Assembly: GCA_963971425.1 (NCBI GenBank)
Contig: OZ020518.1
Location: 29,890,770-29,954,769, forward strand
DNA: 64,000 nt
Source: Bryoerythrophyllum caledonicum
Taxonomy: Eukaryota; Streptophyta; Bryopsida; Pottiales; Pottiaceae
Direction of reading: 5' to 3'
Made by a program: the position numbers and the translations under genes. The notes below the pieces were generated by a model, which was given only the letters and a program-made list of their open reading frames with translations, did no database searches and was not told the origin of the DNA. The first letter of the stretch is position 1. Each line of letters begins with the position of its first letter. This document shows, piece by piece, positions 37,939 to 49,310 of the stretch.

Positions 37939-40191
37939 ATGGGGGCGTCCAAGAAGTTCTTCAAAACCCTGGCCTCCATGAAGCGCATGGTGAGGCCGAG
38001 CTCAGTGGAGAAGGATGACACGGTGAGTTGTTTTCCACTAAGGGTGAGTCCAATATTGGAGATGTCAAGAAACTGAAGTGGATACATTGTGCAGAAGAAG
38101 AGTGGCGGCGAGAAGCAACGGAGGTGGGTCCTGTGGAAGACTTCTGCAGAAGACAACATAGCCAAGGATCTGTACGCCAAGGAGTACCAAGTCACCCCGG
38201 ACGCCAAAGGAAAGCCGAAGCTGACCGACTTAATGAAGAAAGTGGATAAGTATCTGCTCATCTCCACCAAGCAGCGGCACGTGAGCATTGAGCATGCGGC
38301 AGCTCTTCGCATTCAATCTGCGTTCCGAGCATTCCTGGTAAACAAGTTGTCAAAAGAAAGATCACCTAAATGATGTCAATGATTAGGAGAAAATTGTTAC
38401 GTGAGTACTCTGTTTCGATCGGATGTCGGTTGGGGCCTCTGCAGGCACGGAGGGCGTTGCGAGCATTGAAAGGACTGGTGAGGCTCCAGGCGCTTGTGCG
38501 AGGTCACATTGTACGCCGCCAGGCAGCCATCACCTTGAGGTGTATGCAAGCGTTGGTGCGCGTGCAAGCTCGCATCCGGGCTCGGCGAGTGAGGATGTCG
38601 ACGCAGGGTTTAGCCGTGCAGCGCACCATCACAGAACGCAGATTCCGAGCGGAAGCTCTCAGGGAGATTGAGGTACAAATGATACCCATTGTCAGACCCC
38701 TCGCTTTTGTAAACAAAACATACATACAACCAGTCAAAATAATAACCGATTCTCTGAAGTCAGTGTTGGTGAGTTGAATAAGACTAAATTTCAGGAGTGT
38801 TGTTGGGTGCCCAGCGCGGTTGGTGTGCGGACTCTGGGACGGTGGAAGACTTGCAAGCCAAGCTGCAACAGAAGCAGGAAGGAGTGATCAAGCGGGAGCG
38901 TGCGTTGGCCTATGCAAATCAGTATCAGGTACGCAAATGTTATGCCTTGAAGGCCATATTCGTCACATGGGCAGGTAGCGCATTGCCAATTTGAATTTGT
39001 ATCCTATTTTCCTCTGCTCGTGTGATGAATCTGACACGCCCTACTACATTTACTCATCTGTGCTTGCATCCAGAAAGTCTTGCACAAATGTTACTGAAAA
39101 CTTCCAATATAAGAAATATAGCCATCTCGGTGGACAAACTTATGGAATGAGCCATGTCATGATTTGTGGATCTCTGCTTTGGTTGCAGTGGAGAACTGAC
39201 AATGGCCACGGAGTGTACTTCGACCACGACGACTCATCAGACAATCAACACTGGGGCTGGAGCTGGCTGGAGCGGTGGATGGCAGCACGGCCTTGGGAGA
39301 ATCGTATACGGGATCACGGACTCAAGGAAAACCGCCGCAGCTTCCCTCTCGAAACGGAGAGCTTCACTGACAGCAGCTACACTCCGCCCTCGGGACCGAA
39401 GACCTCCAAAGTCGCGAGCTCCAAGGGCAGCATTCACGGCAGCTTCAGCGGTAGCGTGCGCAACAACTCGCCCTCCAGATCCCGAGGAAGTCTCTCCCAC
39501 CAAAACCAGCCCTCCGCCACATGCTTCGATCACAAGCAGGTACACCTGGAAACCTCCGCAACACAAGATCCTTCAGTATGTCGCAACACCAATGTCGGAA
39601 ACTTGCTCTAAAGGTTAACATTGGCACCATTGTGCAGAATTTCCATTCTGATCGATATCTTCTTTTATACATGTATTCGAAACAACCATCAGAGAATCTA
39701 ATCATTTGGTTTCTGGTTGACTGCACCATCAGCGTGACGGTCTTTCCGGGCCGATATACCACCAAGACTCGACCATGTCAACAATTCCGCGGCCCCAGCA
39801 CATGACCCGTCCAGCCCTGATGCCAGTCGACTCCAACATCCAGAAGAGCTACATGGCGCCCACGAAGTCCGCCAAGGCCAAGGTGAGGTCGCACAGCACG
39901 CCCAAGCAGCGACCCAGCTCCTCCATCACCGAAGACCTGCCCAGCGTGAAGAAGAAGCGTCTTTCGCTGCCGGTGAAGAAAACAGGAGAAGTTAGTAACA
40001 CCTTCTCCACCATTAGCCCTGTTTCCAAGTTCCCAGTACAGTGCCATGGAGATCCGTTCACCATCAGTCCTCCAACGCTCCGACGTGGCGCCTTGCCTCC
40101 CATCATGCGCTTCGACCGGCCGTCCTCCCGGAGCGGTGAGGTCGGCATGATGATGGGTGGATACAATGATCTCCGAAGGCCCTTCAGATAA
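37939..40191 (+). CDS. IQ67-domain (IQD) calmodulin-binding protein
   Basis: Six exons keep one frame, all junctions GT..AG and phase 0: 37,939-38,022; 38,095-38,337; 38,445-38,672; 38,815-38,928; 39,189-39,539; 39,733-40,191 (492 residues). The IQ67 domain runs from about residue 95 (IQSAFRAFL, then [20 protein letters not shown] and further IQ-like repeats) to about 165. It spans the phase-0 exon 2/3 junction typical of IQDs. [20 protein letters not shown] begins at 187, and a DUF4005-like tail with [19 protein letters not shown] is at 379-397. The protein is basic and Ser/Pro-rich. Known role of the family: calmodulin-binding scaffolds at microtubules, plasma membrane or nucleus. The ATG at 37,939 gives [15 protein letters not shown], a usual IQD start. 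A GA-rich tract at 37,268-37,300 may lie in the 5' leader. Length is normal and no damage was seen. Confidence 0.93.
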
Positions 40192-41095
40192 TGGGTCACA
40201 CAGACGCTGTCCCTACCCATCCGTGAAGCGCAGGAGATCTAGAATGTATATTTGTTTTGTTGCGTGTGAGTTTTATAACCCGTGAAACTCTTCTAGACGT
40301 GTGATGCGTGTGGGATCCCGTAGTCTCAAGTTTTGATTTAGTTTCTGTATAATGGAGCAATACTGCAGACACGTTTGTGTTACGATTGCTACTGTTTTGA
40401 GTTGACGATGGACATGTAAATGATGGTTGAATGATCATGAGAGATGTTTGTGAAGTGACTGAGTTTGCTTTCGTCTTTTGCCTTATCTGCTCTAGACTCT
40501 GCTCCGTAGAAAATTAATTGTGGTAGGTCGGTTGTTCCATTCTCGTCGGTGAATAATCATTGGAATTGAGTTATGTGCTATGATTGTGTAAATGAATGAA
40601 GCTTGGCAGGTGGCATATTGGGTGAGAATTAAGATGATACATCTAATATCACATGCAAATTCATTCACAACTCAACAGATAGTTTTGCGTGCCATTCTCT
40701 CCACTTGCATAAGCCCCTTCCTGTTAGGATGCTCTCACCAACAGACTTTGCACAAGCAAGTATATATGCTTCACAATCGAAAGGGTAGAAGTGGTACATC
40801 TCTAATCACGTAACCTACCAAAGAATGTAGGAATTAGTGCACCCCACATATGCATCCTAGAAACAAGAATGACAAGCGTATTGGCATTTGTTATTCCCAA
40901 TATTCATCTTCACAAAGGCTGAAACCTAGTCTTAGCAGCAACACTGATATAGTCTATCGCAGACTTGCAAATTCCTGCCATTCAAGCTTCGGGTCCAAAA
41001 CCTGTTTCGCAACACCGCAATGGTCAGGCACCAAACAAATTATGATGCCCCATCGCCAATCATGAATCAACCAGTTCTATGCTATCGGAAAAGAA
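40192..41095. other. 3' flank of the IQD gene and spacer
   Basis: The first few hundred bases are probably 3' UTR of the IQD gene. The two neighbouring genes converge here (IQD plus strand, ACLA relic minus strand). No further gene or repeat is recognised. Confidence 0.5.
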
Positions 41096-43100
41096 AATTA
41101 CAGTCTCTGCGTGAGTTCTAGTACCTCAATAGGAATACTAATCTCAGTTCCCAGTTCCCTATCTTTGCAAGACACTTATGATAATCCACACATAGATCTG
41201 AACCCTCGCTGCCTTCAGCTGCGATTGCTGTTGTCACAAGGACCAAATCAACATGAGAACTTTCATCATCCATAATCTAACCATAGCTATTGAATACAAG
41301 TAAACTTCATAGAATGATAGATGATTGACATTACCTTCTCCCTGAAAGCTCGATTGATGCCAATGAACGTTGCAGCAACGACTGTGAAGTCGGCGATGCC
41401 ACCTCCTACCACTAGCGCTTGTCGGCAGCCATCAGGGTTTGTAGTGCAAAACTGCCAAACACAAACTCGGTTACTGTTGCTGACCAAACAGAGTAGGAAT
41501 TCTCGAAGTGTACCAAGAAAACCTCACAGAAAGGAAAATAAACAGTGTCCAAACGACAACTCTGACCGATTCTAAATCCGGCTTCTAGAAATCACATGAA
41601 GATCAGTAAGGATCGAGATCTATGTGAAGTCGTGATGCTAGTCATGTAAGCTTACGTCAATGAGAGCACATGCGAAGTGCAGAATCTCCTTCTCGTTAGA
41701 AGCACCGCTGTACTCCGCATAGTTGCCCAGCTCATTAGCAAATCCCAGATCTCCAACTTGCCAACACCCTAGTTCAGCCACAAATCTAAAAGATGGAACA
41801 AAACATTCTCCCTGAAAAGCACTCTCCAGCTAAAGAACAGTCAAAACACAAGCAAGACCCCGTCAGAGACTAGAGGCACCAGTACCGTGTCAGAGCAGAT
41901 CACACTTGCACCACCTCCAGCAACCATCGTCCAGACGCAACCCTTGGGATTCAAGATTGTCAGCTTCAGAGAGGCCCCGGTCTGCAATCATACCATGCAA
42001 AGGGAGATGTTATAAAGGGATCTTAGTGTAGCTTTGTCAACCTGACTCAATACATCCCTATTAGAGCAAAATCTCGAGGACAAAAGTGTCCATTTTGTTG
42101 AGGAACATAAACACATCCTATCCAATGCTGCAGACGTTGAAATGCTGATAAAATTGTTCAGTGGCTGCTATATCTTTCAATCGATGCGGTGGATCTTCTC
42201 CTCAGTTGGGCTCATTGTCCTACCGAAGGTTTAAGGGAACTCCACGTTTCATCAAGGAGGCGAGGCGATCCTCACAAGTAAGCCAAAACCTCGAGGATCG
42301 CCTCCTTGGTAGGCACATAGATAGACTTCACCTGCTCATCATACATAAACACGATCACAACTGTAATTTTGGTAACTCTCAACAATGGTGAGAAAGTGAA
42401 ACTTAACAACGTCAGGAATGCTAACCTTGTCCCAACTCTCTTTGATGTCGATGCCTCTCGGAGAAGCTGATGTCCACCCCAAGACAATCCGACACCATGG
42501 ACAGGTAGTACTCATCCTTGTGGGACAAAATTCTCTACGATTAAAGTGGTGATCGGTCCCTTTGTGCCGCCCATCTCAACCTGGGCGTATTCACACTCAA
42601 AATGCACCATCCAGGGATTCAGTCGTCCCAAACAGAAAAATCAGCCCAACAGGCAACCACATGCCTCCCCAGAACGGTTCCCAAGTATGCACAAAGTGCA
42701 ACAAAGACTGACAAAAGGTGGCGTGCTCACCTCCTTGCCCAACCGCTCCTTCACGAAAGACTCCACACCGGCTAAATCCAAGTTGAGTGCCACCAAACCA
42801 ATCTTCCCTCGCTTGCCGAACAACATGCCCGGTTTCACCATGGACGTCAGCCATGGCTCCTGCTCCACAAGCTTGTTAAAATCCGTTTCCTCCGTTACCT
42901 GCACCGTGACAGAATTTCACAGCTCAAGTAGATCACGCGCTCTCAGCCAGTTCTGCCAATGAGGAGAGTCTGTTCAAGTAGTGACAGGGGTGGCTTGATA
43001 CCTAGGCCGACTTGATGCCAATCTCGAGGTGAGCAAGCTTCTTCAAGTGCTCTTTCAGGATGCGCTTCGAGTCGTGCTCTCTGATTTTCTTACGCGCCAT
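41095..43100 (-). pseudogene. ACLA: ATP-citrate lyase subunit A pseudogene, introns retained
   Basis: The start [20 protein letters not shown] (from 43,100) and later blocks match plant ACLA, a cytosolic enzyme subunit (about 423 residues) that with ACLB makes acetyl-CoA from citrate. Blocks on the minus strand: 43,100-43,002; about 42,900-42,733 ([35 protein letters not shown]); 42,590-42,415 (EYYLSMVSDCLGVDISFSE, then GIDIKESWDKV); 42,330-42,200; 41,990-41,885 ([20 protein letters not shown]); 41,780-41,650 ([18 protein letters not shown]); 41,455-41,335 ([18 protein letters not shown]); and a C-terminal relic to about 41,100. Damage: CAG to TAG at the last codon of exon 1 (43,004-43,002), a 3-4 residue gap after PWLTS, a 1-base loss after FVP, about 5 bases lost after SFSE, and most of the central exons missing or scrambled. 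Retained introns mean a gene-duplication relic, not a processed copy. Alternative: the gene is real and the assembly poor, but five separate faults make that unlikely. Confidence 0.88.
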
Positions 43101-43326
43101 GCTTCAAACGTTATCTGCAACACAGCCTACGCGCATGTGAGCACACAAGAGCCTCCAATCTCTGGATGATGATGAGGTAAGTTCCATCCAACATATCACA
43201 CTTGGATAATTAATTCAAGCAATTCAAAACAGCAAGTCCAAATGGATGCACGATCAAGAAAATTTGCAGAAGCGCAAGTTCCTGCCTTCTAACAAGACTT
43301 CAACTATTAGATGCAGGTTCTCCACT

Positions 43327-44175
43327 TTAACCCCTAAAGTCGAAAGCCCTCAAAACTGCCAAAAACCCTGAAAACTGCCCTCTTTCAATGCAAGGTGAAA
43401 TTTTTTAACTTTTGACAAATTTTCGAGTATGTAACCGTAAGATCTAGTACCTAACTTGTACATGTACATGCATACCGAATCTTAGATTCAAATTCCTCTC
43501 CATTTGGGAGATCATAATGTTCAAAGTTGAAAAAAAAGATTTTTTCCTTGCTGTAGAATGGAAAACTAATGTTTTGGGGGCCAAAAAAACCAATTTTGAA
43601 AGGAAATTTGACATGAGGCTCTTCAAATTCTTGTTCCTATGTGAGTAAGGAATATGTCCATATATTTTTTACCCTCATAGGACCTATAAAACCTAAAGAA
43701 ATGCTTCATTTTTCACATGGAGGTATGCTGAAATACAAATACAAATGCCCATTTTCAACAATTAAAAAGGCATGTAAAAAATTATCCGATTGAAAATCCA
43801 AACGGTGAGATCATGCTTTACTACCTCTTTTACATGTACGAAAAACGAAATTCGAAAAGAAAAAAAATCTCAATTTTTGGTGAATTTTTGAAGTTACTGC
43901 GATCTAATTGATTTTGGGCAGATTTTGAGAATAATTGAGCATATACCGCAGTTCTGGGCAGATTTCAGCATGCCCTAACAGTGTTTTCAAACTTTGACCG
44001 TGAATATCTCCTAAAGTATGAGGAATTTTGAAGCATGAATGGTGTCATTTTAAAGGTCTGGGAAAACTCTACAATCTGCAGCGGTAATAACTTCATACGA
44101 TCTAAATTTAGTAACTGAGAGCCTGACCAGAGTCAGATCGACCACATTCTGGTCGATTTCGACTTTAGGGGTTAA
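43327..44175. repeat. TTAA/CCCCTAAAG repeat (849 bp), upstream of the ACLA relic
   Basis: Ends TTAA-CCCCTAAAGTCGAAA and its exact inverse GACTTTAGGGG-TTAA, a 15-bp TIR flanked by TTAA. The interior is a diverged subfamily (shares the ACCGTAAGATCT phrase and general order with the longer copies). It begins about 230 bp upstream of the ACLA start codon. Confidence 0.85.
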
Positions 44176-46161
44176 ACGCCAGACATAATATAATTTTTTG
44201 TCGTGTGGTGGTTTCACAGCAACCAACCATAAATTCTGTTCAAATTTTTCCCACCTCACAAATATTCGGTTCTGCTTAAAGTAGTTGTACGACAATAATT
44301 CGAATATGCTCTAAGAAGTTCCCGAAAACGGCTCGTACAACTACTACTTCAAGTAGAACCCAAATATTCAATCATCCAGAAGCAGAAGCAGAAGCAGAAG
44401 CAGAGACTTCGACTCAAAAGTACGCCGACCAAAAACGCAACTTTCAACGTCAAAACTGCAAAATTCTCTGGAAAAGTCCACATAAAAAAGCCAGTCGAAT
44501 GACGCAAACACTAGACGTCATGTTAGAATCACAAAATAAGGGCTCTGACGAAAGGAAAATAATACCATATATTAAGAAAGTACAACATAAAATTCACAAC
44601 ACTAGAATACATGGAATATATTTAATTCTAACATCCAATAATCTTATTATTTAAATAATTTGAGAATAAGATTCTTATGTAGTTGTATATTTTATACAAG
44701 TATTATATAAAAATTGCTTATGTTGTAACTTGTTGTAAGTTGACAGTAATCAAAACTACATATGAGTGTTAGCGAGGTATTCAAATTCATTACTTTATGT
44801 ACAATATGAATTGAACCTTACATGTAATTTTGTATATCCCTTTAAAAAAAACATAGCAAGTAGTCTCAATTTATAGAAGGTATAGTATGAACTACCACCT
44901 TTATTGATAATGGTTAACACCACTAGTATATCTTGTCATGTTACTGCATCTTTGATTTTAGTTTTAGAAGGTGGGTGGGCCTAGTTGGTTGGTACAACAT
45001 ACAAATTTCATGCCTTTATATTTCTCACTAGCAATGCAAAGCCACAACATTCAGCAGAACTGTTCAAACGAGTTCAAGAAGTTTCAAATTGGGACCAATT
45101 ATATGAGATACACTAATTCCAACCAATAAGTTTGAGCTCGTTGCTTGGCTATACTTTCTTTACAAAAATAATACTCAATTTTTTCTAGATCTCTTTTCTC
45201 TTAAATAAGTTTCATATGTTTTGTCAATATACAACTTGTCATGCATTAAAACGGGATTAATCTTTTCACTATTGATCATTGTATGAACTCAACTAGAACT
45301 TATTTCATGTCATTTTTTCAAAAAGGACTCAAATTTTATTTTGGTATCTCCATGGCGCAATACCCCTTGCAAATTGTTTCCATCTGGACAAGGGAGTAGA
45401 TGAAGATTTCATGGTTGTTTGCGAGGGGTATAGCACGTCAATACCCCTTGCGATAGTGCATTAAACTGCTCATGCGCACTTCAAGTGCAATACATTTGGG
45501 AGGAGTATTGCATGACAATACCCATTGCAGACAACAATATAATACATTGTTTGCGCAATCTTTAAGTGCAATACCGCTTGCAAATGATCTCTAGATGGAC
45601 CACAAATCTATTTAGAATTTCATGGTCGCTCACAAGGGGTATTGCTATGCAATACTCCTTGCAAATGGCCTTCTTTTGGACCAAATAGCATTTTCAGATT
45701 TCAAGACCATTCACGAGGGATATCGCATAGAAATATCTCTTGTGATAGTGTATAAATTGCTTGCGATCGCTTCAAATAGGATGCATCCAAAAAAATATTT
45801 TCTTATACTTTTAGTTAAAATTTTCACAATGATCTAGTGGATTTAAATTAATAATTTACTAGTAGAATTTGTATTTAAACTAACCACGAGCAATAATATA
45901 ATATGATTACAAGGGGTGTTACCATATGATGTGCAAAGAATTGAAATAATGTCATTCTCCCATAAAAATGACTTTGTGATAGTAGTTTCATACTAGCTTA
46001 GTGGACTTTGACCCATAGAATAATTGAATTGAATAATTTTTGTAACTCTAGTATTTTATTTGTTTCGCATAATAGAATAATTAGTTTCTTGTGGTTTTGA
46101 ATGCATTGAATCTATTATACTACAACATGGTAATTTTAATGTTTTCTAAAAGAGCACAAAC
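44176..46161. other. No gene; AT-rich with a short microsatellite
   Basis: An AGAAGC hexamer repeat lies at about 44,380-44,402. The palindrome cluster at 45.4-45.7 kb is listed separately. No coding motif was seen. Confidence 0.5.
45421..45744. repeat. Cluster of four 31-33-bp palindromes
   Basis: Each unit pairs GCAAGGGGTATTG-like with CAATACCCCTTGC-like arms: 45,421-45,452, 45,498-45,528, 45,631-45,662 and 45,712-45,744. Half-units occur at about 45,356 and 45,570. Spacers share words such as TTTCATGGT and ACCA. The four copies differ by compensating or near-compensating changes in the arms. They resemble neither a CRISPR array (irregular spacing, strong dyad symmetry, eukaryotic context) nor a simple satellite. 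Confidence 0.75.
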
Positions 46162-47119
46162 GGAGTGACACCCAAATTGACGCCTTGTGCAATTCCAACA
46201 ATAGTGTCTACACTGCTGCCAACTTTGATACCCTCCCAAGGGCTGAAACATTGTTATTTAACCATGAAATTTTAGTCACGTAATCACCTTTATGTTGAAG
46301 ACATGTATACCAAATTTCATGGCGACGAGATTTACACAAAAAAAGATATTCAAGATTTACCAACAACGGGTAGCTGTAAGAAAAGTTTCAAAGTTGCCAA
46401 CTTTGACACTCTCCCAAGGATTGAAGAATTTATTTTTTTCCATAGAATTTTTGGAGTAAAAAATCCTTCATGTTAAATACACGTGTGAAAAGTTTCAAGT
46501 CCAAAAGACCAAAAAAAAAATGATATTCCAAATCTACCAACACATGTAGTTGTGAGAAACAAAGGGAAAAATCGTTATTGCCTCCCTAGGGCTAAAAAAT
46601 TGTTATTTCAACATGAAATTTTTGTCACAAGATCATTGTTATGTTGATAACATGTGTGAGAAAGTTTTCAAGGCCAAAAGACACATACAAAAATAGTTGT
46701 TCAAAATCACGATTTTCCCATTTGTTTCTCACAACCACACGTGTTGGTAGATTTGGAATATCATTTTTTTGTGGGTCTTTTGGACTTGAAATTTTTCACA
46801 AGTGTAATTAACATAAAAAAAAATTCCACTCCCAAAAATCCATGGAAAAACAAAATTCAATCATTGGGAGGGTGTCAAAGTTGGCAGATGTGAAACTTTT
46901 CTTACAGCTACCCCTTGTTGGTAAATCTTGAATATCTTTTTTTGTATATATCTCCTGGCCTTGAAGTTTGGTACACATGTTCTCAACATAAAGGTGATTT
47001 TGTGTCTAAAATTTCATGATAAAATAACAATGTTTCAGCCTTTGGGAGGGTGTCAAAGTTGGCAGCAGTGTAGATACTATCCCTAGAATTGCACAAGGCG
47101 CCAATTTGGATGTCACTCC
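46162..47119. mobile_element. Foldback element (958 bp, arms of about 400 bp)
   Basis: GGAGTGACACCCAAATTG at 46,162 is matched inverted by CAATTTGGATGTCACTCC at 47,102-47,119, and the match continues inward for about 400 bp with scattered differences. Each arm contains the CCAACTTTGACACCCTCC-type units that form the tandem array at 17.9 kb. Only a short centre (about 46,590-46,700) is single copy. No coding and no clear target duplication. Confidence 0.85.
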
Positions 47120-47545
47120 ACTGTACATATTAATAGTCCCGTCCCATTGTGAAATAAGTATGTTATTTTTATAATAAAAATCTTTAAATGTATTGAGAAA
47201 GATATGTAAAAGATGATTTTAGATTCTATTTGACATCTACAATCATCTTATTCAACTAGGCATGTATGCAAAGGTTTGTCAACAAATAATATTCTCTTTC
47301 TTGGAGTAGTGTTATTGTCTTGTAACTTATAGTATACATAAAACAATCAAATTCTCTATATTTGTAAGAGATAATATTTACATATATATAACTCTTGGAT
47401 GGTAGATCACAATCAAAAGCAAAGCTGCAAATATACTACAGCCCTCTTGCAACGACTTCATCTACACTAAACCACAACATTCATCCAATCAAACCTACAT
47501 TCATCCGACTCGTGGCAATAGCCAGAACTCAATGCAGCTTTCCGC

Positions 47546-47659
47546 TCATTGTCATAAAGGTAAAGGTTCATTGTCATAAAAGTAAAGGTTCATCGTAATA
47601 AAGGTAAAGGTTCATTGTCGAAAAAGTAAAGGTTCATCGTCAGAAAGGTAAATGTTTAT
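47546..47659. repeat. 22-bp minisatellite, about 5 copies
   Basis: Unit TTCATTGTCATAAAGGTAAA plus GG, with alternating ATTGTC and ATCGTC variants that hint at a 44-bp higher-order unit. Lies between the foldback element and the TTAA repeat. Confidence 0.85.
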
Positions 47660-48326
47660 CTGGCCACTGAATGTCATGAGCTGGAAAAATATTATTGCAT
47701 TGAGCATATTATGAATTATAGGGTATCCACTCATTTTCTCATCAAAACACATTGTAGCAGAACATCAAAGGTAGGAAATTGTATACAAACATTACCTCGT
47801 CACAATTGCACGTTTTTTAAAAAAAATTTAACCCCTACAGCACTGGGACACTTTCACACCGAAATCACTTCAAATCAATGTTGGTTCTAGTGCAATGAGT
47901 AAGGAACAAAAGAAGACCTTGTATTATTAGTTTCTGACCATAGGATCTAAATCAAGACTTACTAAGTAACATTATCACAAAATTTCAAAAACTTTGACCG
48001 CAAGGATTGAAAGATTATAGTGTTTGAAGTCAAGAAAATGGTTCAATTTTTCCCTACGTTGAGTGGATCAGCAGACTTTGACTTCTCTTGGTATGAAATT
48101 GTTGCACAACACAAGGTCTAATCCATTACCATTGTGTTAAGCATAATGTTGGTTCCATATTCACCAATTTTTAAAGGTAAAGAAGGGGTGTACGATATTC
48201 AAAACAATTGTACAAGGAGTGGAGGTTCAAAAATTGCCAATTCACGTTTTATTATTTTTATGAACTGATTATGTTTTCGAATGATAATCCAAGTGGTCAA
48301 TAAGAAGGTTCTCACCACATACTGTA

Positions 48327-48528
48327 CCCTATGGTCAGATTCGGCACTCTTATGCCAAATGATTCTTTATTTCTAAATATAGAAGTTTGGCAAGATCTAA
48401 AACTATAACTTTTTTCAAAATCCATTTTTTTGCCACGTTAAAAAATTGAAGTTTTCGAAGAAGATTTTTTGAAATAATCGGCAGCTATTTCAGCAATATT
48501 TTAAGCAAAATTTGACCCTAGCGTATGG
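48327..48528. mobile_element. 202-bp MITE flanked by TA
   Basis: It interrupts the repeat phrase CACCACATA(T/C)TGTAGTGG seen uninterrupted at 53,190. TA flanks both ends (48,325-48,326 and 48,529-48,530). Tips CCCTATGGTCAGATT and, inverted, CCATACGCTAGGGTCAAATT are imperfect inverted repeats. Confidence 0.6.
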
Positions 48529-49310
48529 TATTGTTGTGGTAAAAATAAAAAAGTGAAAAATATGTAGATCTCTCAGATTTTAGTATGAAAGACAAAGTTT
48601 TTTCCGTGCTTTTCCGAAATGTGTAAAAATGTTTGACTTGAGTTAAAATGTTTTTTACACTGAAGACAACAAAAAATTCTGACATCTTCAAATGAATTAG
48701 TACATGTAGAGAATGTTACTTTATTCTGACATATTAAACACGCAATTAAGCAATTATGCACTTGGCCATTTAAAAGTGCACTTGGGTACAACCGCGGCCA
48801 TTGCGAACAAAAGTGGCAAAATTGGAAAAAAATAAATAAAAATAAAAATAAAAATTTATTTTCCAAAGAAAAAAAAATTGAGTTCCTGCAACAATATTAC
48901 GTACAATCATGGTTGTTCATATTGGAAGCGATTTTTTGGCATTTTCAACTAATTTGTGGTGGCCCCTCGTTAATACTAGATAAATGTGTATTTAATATAG
49001 TTTCACAATATTTCAAAGATAGATTTGAAGGATTGTAGTATATAAACAAGCGTAATTACAAAAAAACATACTTTATGCAAGGGTTGGCAATTGATTAAAA
49101 GATATTCTACGTAGTACATAATGCATACAATGGTGAAAACTAAATATAGATGCTTCAACAATTGGACTTAGCACCAATAGTAAACACAACTTTACTCTAA
49201 AGGATTAATGACATAACGTCTTACATCACCCTTAGAATATACTACTCTTACACATACACTATATATCAATTATCATACACAACTAGTATACTCTCAAAAA
49301 CGCACACTAT

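Noticed and set aside
38423-39618. Alternative-frame open frames over IQD exons
   Set aside because: They are shadows of the real exons, whose frame and splice sites give a complete IQD protein.
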